Positions 4,877 to 9,187 of a DNA stretch of 9,187 bases are shown here, piece after piece. The DNA is taken from contig DFIJ01000117.1 in NCBI GenBank assembly GCA_002372775.1, positions 1 to 9,187 of the forward strand, written 5' to 3'. Both the position numbers and the translations under genes were made by a program. Below the pieces are notes generated by a model. That model was not told where the DNA came from. It ran no database searches and worked only from the letters and a program-made list of their open reading frames with translations. Origin of the DNA: Christensenella sp. UBA3700 (GTDB taxonomy: Bacteria > Bacillota > Clostridia > Christensenellales > UBA3700). The first letter of the stretch is position 1. Every line of letters starts with the position of its first letter.

Positions 4877-6367
4877 ATGGAATTTATTAACTATAATAGA
4901 AAAGATGTTAGTTCGGCAACGACTGCATCAACTAGTATCAAAAACGTTAGATCTATAACAGGATTAAAAAGAAATCTAGAAGATGGCAAGAAAGAAATTA
5001 CTTTCTCAGGCTTAGGATCTTATCTTGAAATCGATGTTAAACATAAAGGTACTACTAAAAAAGTTAAAATTCCATTTTTTAGTGCCTTTAAGAAAGATAA
5101 GTTTGTAAATACTAATGGATATGCATATGTTAATCCATTAGCCGAAAAAGTAATTAGAAAAGTCGTTAAAGGAAATGTTCCAACATTTGAATTAACTGAC
5201 TTCCAAGCTGCTGCAACTGCTGAGCTAAATGCACGTATTGGTGCACTTGGAACAACTCCAGCAGAAGTTGCAGAAAAAACTAGATTAGAAAATAGAAGAG
5301 ATAACGTTATTGCTACTGCAAAGAAAAAAGATTCTGACAAACTTGTCAGAGATGAAATTAAATATTTAGAAGATGTTGTAAAACGAGGAGTAAATCTTGG
5401 AGCATGCTCTAATGATACTGATCGAAAAGCAGCACTTGTTAGATATGCTAATCAATTTGAAAGATTGATGACTTTAAAAGCACAAGCTAAAAAATTAACT
5501 TGGTCTCAGAAAAAAGGAATTAGAAGATTTAATAATAAACATGTAAAAAGAATTGGAGCTGGATTAGCAGCAATAGCTGTTGCAGCTGGACTTGTAGCTT
5601 GTAGGATATTTGAATTCCCTAAACATGCTTGGGAAACTGTAGAAGATTGGTTTAATAAACCAAGAGTAACAACTTCTCAAACAGTTAATCCTACACAAGC
5701 ACCTGTACAGACACCAGCGCCAACTGTTAATGTAACGAAAGCACCAACAGCAACTCCTACACCAACAGTTGTACCAACACAAGTGCCTACTGCAACGCCA
5801 GTAGCACCAATGGCAACAAGTAATAAACATTCATTGAATAGTGAAATGTTCACTACTGCAAGAGAAGCAAATTATGCTAACTTTGAATTTCTAAGAGTCT
5901 TTGCAGAACAATATGGATTTGATTATGATCAACTAATTGAAGGATATACTTTTGTAGAACATGCACATGATTTGGATACTACAGGTTTATCTAGAAGTGT
6001 TATTGAAAATCATATTGTAAATGCAAGAACATTAATTGCTTTAACATTATCAACAGGTTCATTTGATGTATTACCACTTAGAATTGAAACTCAACAAACA
6101 ATGCAACAATGTTTAAATGGTGATGCAGCTGCTGGTATTAGATTTGTAGAACAAGCTCATGAATCAGGAGAACCATTAATTGATGCTATAACAATTGGTG
6201 AAATTGAGTCAGGCGTATTATATGATGCAGAACTTTTAAATTTCAATCAAGGTGTTTACTATCCAGAATTGGAAGAATATAAAGATGCAATTTCAACAGG
6301 TTCATTAAATGTAGCATTTGTTGAACCAGCTAAGGTATTATCTTTAGGAACAATTGAAAATGCTTAA
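4877..6367 (+). CDS. Single-pass type II membrane protein with Pro/Thr stalk, unknown function
   Basis: A 496-aa protein I cannot name. Residues 1-225 are hydrophilic, Lys/Arg-rich and lack a signal peptide. The first 100 look like a compact strand-rich region (ITFSGLGSYLEIDVKHKG, KVKIPFF). Residues 105-205 look helical and highly charged. The single membrane segment is about 226-245 (IGAGLAAIAVAAGLVACRIF), preceded by a basic stretch (KKGIRRFNNKHVKR), which predicts N-inside, C-outside. Residues 264-312 are a Pro/Thr/Val stalk rich in PT and TP pairs. From about 316 to 496 there is a largely helical outer domain with one Cys (412). The layout resembles proteins that link a cytoplasmic domain to an extracellular sensor or scaffold, as in anti-sigma or wall-sensing receptors, but no such family motif is visible. 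Last gene of the unit; an intrinsic terminator starts 4 nt after its stop. The pairing with the secreted product upstream is inferred from position only. Confidence 0.85.
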   Translation: MEFINYNRKDVSSATTASTSIKNVRSITGLKRNLEDGKKEITFSGLGSYLEIDVKHKGTTKKVKIPFFSAFKKDKFVNTNGYAYVNPLAEKVIRKVVKGNVPTFELTDFQAAATAELNARIGALGTTPAEVAEKTRLENRRDNVIATAKKKDSDKLVRDEIKYLEDVVKRGVNLGACSNDTDRKAALVRYANQFERLMTLKAQAKKLTWSQKKGIRRFNNKHVKRIGAGLAAIAVAAGLVACRIFEFPKHAWETVEDWFNKPRVTTSQTVNPTQAPVQTPAPTVNVTKAPTATPTPTVVPTQVPTATPVAPMATSNKHSLNSEMFTTAREANYANFEFLRVFAEQYGFDYDQLIEGYTFVEHAHDLDTTGLSRSVIENHIVNARTLIALTLSTGSFDVLPLRIETQQTMQQCLNGDAAAGIRFVEQAHESGEPLIDAITIGEIESGVLYDAELLNFNQGVYYPELEEYKDAISTGSLNVAFVEPAKVLSLGTIENA

Positions 6368-6370
6368 TTA

Positions 6371-6396
6371 AAAGGTAGAAAAATCTACCTTTTTTT
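6371..6396 (+). terminator. Intrinsic terminator closing the three-gene unit
   Basis: A perfect 9-bp stem (AAAGGTAGA at 6371-6379 with TCTACCTTT at 6384-6392), an AAAA loop and a run of seven T (6390-6396). It begins 4 nt after the stop codon and should end most transcripts from the surface-protein unit before truB. Confidence 0.9.
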
Positions 6397-6404
6397 GTTA
6401 CAAT
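6396..6404 (+). promoter_or_regulatory. Possible extended -10 promoter for truB
   Basis: TG-T-TACAAT (TG at 6396-6397, TACAAT at 6399-6404) fits an extended -10 element. A 17-nt-spaced -35 would be TAGAAA (6376-6381), inside the terminator stem, and is poor. Transcription would start near 6411, leaving only about 9 nt before ATG 6420. Weak, but it is the only local candidate that could drive truB past the terminator. Confidence 0.3.
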
Positions 6405-6419
6405 AATTTCGGTGGTTAT

Positions 6420-7277
6420 ATGAATGGAATACTTGTTATTAATAAACCAAAAAATTGTACCAGTCGTGATGTTGTAAATTTAATATGTAAAAAATTTGGT
6501 ACAAGAAAAGTAGGGCATACAGGCACATTAGATCCTATGGCAACTGGAGTATTAGTTGTACTTATTGGTAAATATACTAATCTTGTTGAAGTAATAACTG
6601 CATATAATAAGACTTATGAAGCTGAAGTAACTCTTGGTACTTTAACTAATACTTTAGATTCAACTGGTGATGTTTTAAAAGAAGAAAACGTTAGTTTTAA
6701 AAAGGAACAAATAATCGAAGCATTAAATAAAATGATCAAGACATATGAGCAAACTGTTCCGATATATTCTGCGGTCAAAATAAATGGCAAAAAGTTATAT
6801 GAATATGCAAGAAATAATGAAGAAATAAAATTACCAAAAAGAGAAGTTACAATCAAGTCATTAAAACTTATAAGTGATATTAAAGAACATAATGGTAAAA
6901 TTATATTTAAGATAAGAACTGAAGTAAGCAAAGGAACCTATATAAGAGCCCTTGTAGCTGATATTGCACAAGAACTAGGTACAATTGGTATAATGTCTAG
7001 TTTGATACGTACAAGGCAAGGAAATATCAAAATAGAGGATTCTTACAATATCGAAGATATAGAAAAAGATAATTATGAATTTTATGATTTAAACAAATGT
7101 TTTGATGACATATATCAAGTAGAATTAGATGATGAACTATATAATAAAATTAAAAATGGTGTGCAAATACCTAATACTTATAATCATGATATAGTTTTAT
7201 TCAAATATAAGAACTCTAATGTGGCTTTATATAAAGATGAAAAAAATGTTTTAAAAATGTGGAAATATTTATTATAA
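6420..7277 (+). CDS. truB: tRNA pseudouridine(55) synthase TruB
   Basis: Isomerises U55 in the T-psi-C loop of nearly all tRNAs. The 285-aa length is normal for Firmicutes TruB. The start is fixed by the family N-terminus MNGILVINKPKNCTSRDVV. The catalytic motif is GHTGTLDPMATGVL (32-45) with nucleophile D38. Further motifs are KTYEAEVTLG (64-73, with the conserved Tyr), PIYSAVKINGKKLYEYAR (114-131) and KGTYIRALVADI followed by LGTIGIMSSLIRTRQG (171-201). The C-terminal part from about 225 is the short PUA-like domain. The ribosome binding site is weak (GGTGG at 6411-6415, 4 nt from the ATG). In B. subtilis, truB is followed by ribF (ribC) and then rpsO; here rpsO follows directly, with a new promoter 3 nt after the truB stop. 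The upstream partners infB and rbfA are replaced by the surface-protein unit. Confidence 0.96.
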   Translation: MNGILVINKPKNCTSRDVVNLICKKFGTRKVGHTGTLDPMATGVLVVLIGKYTNLVEVITAYNKTYEAEVTLGTLTNTLDSTGDVLKEENVSFKKEQIIEALNKMIKTYEQTVPIYSAVKINGKKLYEYARNNEEIKLPKREVTIKSLKLISDIKEHNGKIIFKIRTEVSKGTYIRALVADIAQELGTIGIMSSLIRTRQGNIKIEDSYNIEDIEKDNYEFYDLNKCFDDIYQVELDDELYNKIKNGVQIPNTYNHDIVLFKYKNSNVALYKDEKNVLKMWKYLL

Positions 7278-7280
7278 TGC

Positions 7281-7308
7281 TTGCAAAATAGAAAAAATAT
7301 TGTATAAT
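7281..7308 (+). promoter_or_regulatory. Sigma-A promoter of rpsO (and probably pnp)
   Basis: TTGCAA at 7281-7286 (5 of 6 to consensus) and TATAAT at 7303-7308 with a 16-nt spacer. It lies directly after the truB stop. Expected transcription start is near 7315, giving a leader of about 77 nt before the rpsO ATG. Confidence 0.85.
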
Positions 7309-7317
7309 TAGTATGTA

Positions 7318-7363
7318 CTTATGCGTGGAGCGACGACTTCTCTGACGTCATTCTAGGAATAAG
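7318..7363 (+). promoter_or_regulatory. Candidate structured rpsO leader RNA (possible S15 autoregulatory site)
   Basis: The stretch can fold into one long interrupted hairpin. CTTAT (7318-7322) pairs with ATAAG (7359-7363), TGGAG (7326-7330) with TTCTA (7351-7355), and GACG (7332-7335) with CGTC (7346-7349), with small internal mismatches and a 10-nt loop. The middle helix has a G-U pair next to a G-C pair (G7327-U7354, G7328-C7353), the type of motif S15 reads in 16S rRNA. From 7321 to 7357 about half the bases are G or C, against roughly 30% around it. A competing hairpin ATTC/GAAT (7350-7353 with 7357-7360) is also possible. S15 autoregulation through leader RNA is known in several phyla; that this leader does it is inference. 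Confidence 0.5.
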
Positions 7364-7376
7364 CGAATATATATTG

Positions 7377-7383
7377 AAAGGAG
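7377..7383 (+). promoter_or_regulatory. Ribosome binding site of rpsO (AAAGGAG)
   Basis: AAAGGAG lies 8 nt before ATG 7392. It overlaps the in-frame TTG at 7374, which rules out that longer start and fixes the S15 N-terminus at 7392. Confidence 0.9.
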
Positions 7384-7391
7384 AAAAAAAT

Positions 7392-7661
7392 ATGGCATTA
7401 AAAAAAGAAGTAAAACAAGAAATTGTTAAAAAATATGCTAGAAATGAAAAAGACACTGGTTCAACAGAAATTCAAATCGCAATTTTAACACAAGAAATTA
7501 ACGATTTAACTGAACACTTAAAAGTTCATACTCATGACTTTCATTCACGTCGTGGACTTTTGAAGAAAGTTGGACAAAGACGTAGTCTATTAAACTACTT
7601 ACTTAAGGAAGATGTTAAGAGATATCGTGAATTAATTAAGAAGTTAGGACTAAGAAAATAG
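7392..7661 (+). CDS. rpsO: 30S ribosomal protein S15
   Basis: A primary 16S rRNA-binding protein of the 30S platform; it binds the h20/h21/h22 junction and helps form an intersubunit bridge with 23S rRNA. From ATG 7392 the product is 89 aa, exactly the usual bacterial length. Family signatures are visible: [15 protein letters not shown] at the N-terminus, [13 protein letters not shown] (residues 20-32), [23 protein letters not shown] (about 43-65, with the rRNA-contacting H, D, S and R residues) and LLNYL followed by [21 protein letters not shown] residues to the end. It has its own sigma-A promoter, a structured leader and a strong AAAGGAG site, in line with the high expression of ribosomal proteins. 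An intrinsic terminator separates it from pnp, a gene it neighbours in most bacteria. Confidence 0.98.
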   Translation: MALKKEVKQEIVKKYARNEKDTGSTEIQIAILTQEINDLTEHLKVHTHDFHSRRGLLKKVGQRRSLLNYLLKEDVKRYRELIKKLGLRK

Positions 7662-7674
7662 TTATATTGAAGGT

Positions 7675-7700
7675 AAGCACTCTTTTTTGAGTGCTTTTTT
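7675..7700 (+). terminator. Intrinsic terminator between rpsO and pnp
   Basis: AAGCACTC (7675-7682) and GAGTGCTT (7689-7696) form an 8-bp perfect stem with a six-T loop, followed by T through 7700. Only 18 nt separate it from the pnp ATG and no promoter is visible there. It therefore probably acts as a partial terminator that lowers pnp expression relative to rpsO. Confidence 0.88.
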
Positions 7701-7718
7701 AGAGATTTGGAGGAATTT

Positions 7719-9187
7719 ATGAAAAAGACGTTTGAATACGACTTCAGGGGAAGAAAAATCATTGTAGAGACAGGAGAATTAGCAAAGCAAGCTCATGGTG
7801 CTGTTTTAGTTAGATATGGTGACACTGTTGTTTTATCAACAGCTGTAGTATCTAAAACTGCTAATATTTTATCTGACTTTTTCCCATTGATGGTTTTATA
7901 TCAAGAAAAATTATACTCAGTTGGTAAAATACCAGGTGGATTTATTAAAAGAGAAGGAAGACCAACAGATGCCGCAACATTAGCAGCGAGAATGATTGAT
8001 CGCCCTATGCGACCATTATTCCCAGAAAATTTCAGAAACGAAGTTCAAGTTGTCAATACAGTTTTATCAGTTGATACTGATAATTCACCAGAATTAACTG
8101 CTATGCTTGGTTCATCACTTTCTGTTTCAATCAGTAAAATCCCATTTGATGGTCCAATTGCCGGGGTAAAAGTAGGACGTGTTAATGGTAAATTTATCAT
8201 TAATCCAACACCAGCAGAATTAGAAGAATCGGATATTGATTTAACAGTTGCTGGTACAAAAGAAGCAATCAACATGGTAGAAGCTGGTGCTAAACAAGTA
8301 TCAGAAGAAGATATGTTAGAAGCTTTAATGTTTGGACATGAAGCAATTAAAGAATTATGTGCATTCGAAGAACAAATAATTGCAGAATGTGGACAAGAAA
8401 AGATGGAATATGAACATCTTGAAATTGAAGATGAACTTAGAAATGAAGTAACTGCACTTTCAGCTAAGCGTTTAGATGAAGCAATGCGTATCAAAGGAAA
8501 ACAAGAAAAATATGATGCAATTGATGCTGTAAAAGAAGAAGTAGTTGCTAAATATGAAGAAGAAAATGCATCTTTAGATAAAGAAGAATTAGAAGTTTTA
8601 ATTACTAAAGTAAAACTTGTTCTTGAAGAAATCGAATATGAAATTTTTAGACAAATAGTTGTTAAAGAACATACTCGTGCTGATGGACGTGCAATGGATG
8701 AAATAAGACCACTTTCAACAGCTATTGATTTACTACCAAGAACACATGGGTCAGCATTATTTACTCGTGGTGAAACTCAAGCACTTGCAATCACTACATT
8801 AGGCGGATTACATGAAAATCAAATTCTTGATGGTTTATCACTAGAAACTGAAAAGAGATTCATGTTACATTATAATTTCCCAGCATTCTCAGTTGGGGAA
8901 ACTGGTCGTTATGGTTCACCAGGACGTAGAGAAATTGGTCATGGTGCTTTAGGTGAAAGAGCATTATCACAAGTAATGCCAAGTGAAGAAGAATTCCCAT
9001 ACACAGTTCGTGTTGTATCTGAAATTTTAGAATCTAATGGTTCATCAAGTCAAGCAACAATATGCGCTGGATGTATGAGTTTAATGGCTGCTGGTGTGCC
9101 AATTAAAGCTCCAGTAGCAGGAATAGCTATGGGCTTAATAACTGCTTCAGATGGATCTGATTATACAATTTTAACTGATATTCAAGG
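7719..9187 (+). CDS. pnp: Polyribonucleotide nucleotidyltransferase (PNPase), 3'-truncated by window edge
   Basis: A phosphorolytic 3'-5' exoribonuclease of mRNA turnover that forms a trimeric ring. The frame stays open to the window end: 489 complete codons of about 700. Visible are the first RNase PH domain (to about 145; [18 protein letters not shown] and [10 protein letters not shown] are hallmarks), the all-helical domain (about 150-305) and most of the second RNase PH domain. The latter includes [38 protein letters not shown] and the phosphate-binding [10 protein letters not shown]. The window stops at TDIQ, just before the conserved stretch that carries the catalytic Asp; the KH and S1 RNA-binding domains also lie beyond it. 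GGAGG (7709-7713) precedes ATG 7719 by 5 nt. Transcription most likely comes from the rpsO promoter by read-through of the terminator between the genes. Confidence 0.97.
   Translation, partial: MKKTFEYDFRGRKIIVETGELAKQAHGAVLVRYGDTVVLSTAVVSKTANILSDFFPLMVLYQEKLYSVGKIPGGFIKREGRPTDAATLAARMIDRPMRPLFPENFRNEVQVVNTVLSVDTDNSPELTAMLGSSLSVSISKIPFDGPIAGVKVGRVNGKFIINPTPAELEESDIDLTVAGTKEAINMVEAGAKQVSEEDMLEALMFGHEAIKELCAFEEQIIAECGQEKMEYEHLEIEDELRNEVTALSAKRLDEAMRIKGKQEKYDAIDAVKEEVVAKYEEENASLDKEELEVLITKVKLVLEEIEYEIFRQIVVKEHTRADGRAMDEIRPLSTAIDLLPRTHGSALFTRGETQALAITTLGGLHENQILDGLSLETEKRFMLHYNFPAFSVGETGRYGSPGRREIGHGALGERALSQVMPSEEEFPYTVRVVSEILESNGSSSQATICAGCMSLMAAGVPIKAPVAGIAMGLITASDGSDYTILTDIQ

Noticed and set aside
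5564..5830. Minus-strand 88-aa Cys/Trp-rich frame opposite the membrane-protein gene
   Set aside because: It is the antisense of the Ala-rich membrane helix and Pro/Thr stalk codons. It has no ribosome binding site or promoter, and its composition is an artefact of the sense repeats.
2351..6396. Mobile element carrying the surface unit
   Set aside because: I found no transposase, integrase, terminal inverted repeats or target duplications at its edges. Base composition looks similar to the flanks, so transfer cannot be supported from this window.
7313..7356. Short upstream reading frames (ATG 7313 and ATG 7321) in the rpsO leader as leader peptides
   Set aside because: Neither has a ribosome binding site, the first starts at or before the predicted transcript start, and the sequence is better explained as structured RNA.
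7374..7391. TTG 7374 as the start of S15
   Set aside because: The six extra codons overlap the ribosome binding site AAAGGAG. ATG 7392 gives the standard 89-aa protein.
8045..8494. Minus-strand 149-aa frame opposite pnp
   Set aside because: The sense strand is clearly PNPase coding sequence. The antisense frame has no recognisable protein features or start signals.

Overview
This is a low-G+C (roughly 30% by eye) bacterial chromosome segment with every gene on the + strand. The gene orders mrnC-rlmB-sigH and truB-rpsO-pnp, the near-consensus sigma-A promoters and the AAGGAG-type ribosome binding sites point to Firmicutes/Bacilli. The very A+T-rich, Ile/Lys/Asn-rich proteins suggest an uncultured gut-type Bacilli lineage near the Mollicutes or Erysipelotrichia; this placement is inference. 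UGA acts as a stop (it ends rlmB) and every tryptophan I checked is TGG, so translation table 11 applies.

Layout: (1) 3-2361, a tight housekeeping run: the 3' part of the ribosome-assembly GTPase rbgA, then mrnC (23S rRNA maturation), rlmB (23S rRNA 2'-O-methyltransferase) and a SigH-like sigma factor. (2) 2351-6396, a three-gene unit I cannot assign to any named system. Two consensus sigma-A promoters lie exactly 80 bp apart in front of it and a strong intrinsic terminator closes it. It encodes a 550-aa, N-terminally anchored, Cys/Thr-rich repeat protein; a 232-aa protein with a Sec signal peptide; and a 496-aa single-pass membrane protein with a basic cytoplasmic half, a Pro/Thr stalk and an extracellular domain. 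All three start behind unusual G-run ribosome binding sites. (3) 6420-9187, RNA-metabolism genes: truB, then rpsO with its own promoter and a structured, locally G+C-rich leader, a terminator, and the 5' two-thirds of pnp, cut by the window end.

The flanking genes serve ribosome assembly, rRNA/tRNA modification and RNA turnover. Compared with Bacillus subtilis, rae1 (yacP) is absent between rlmB and sigH, and ribF is absent between truB and rpsO. The central unit is the most novel part: its shared promoters, short gaps, matching translation signals and shared terminator suggest that the three exported or membrane products work together at the cell surface. Their function cannot be read from the sequence.
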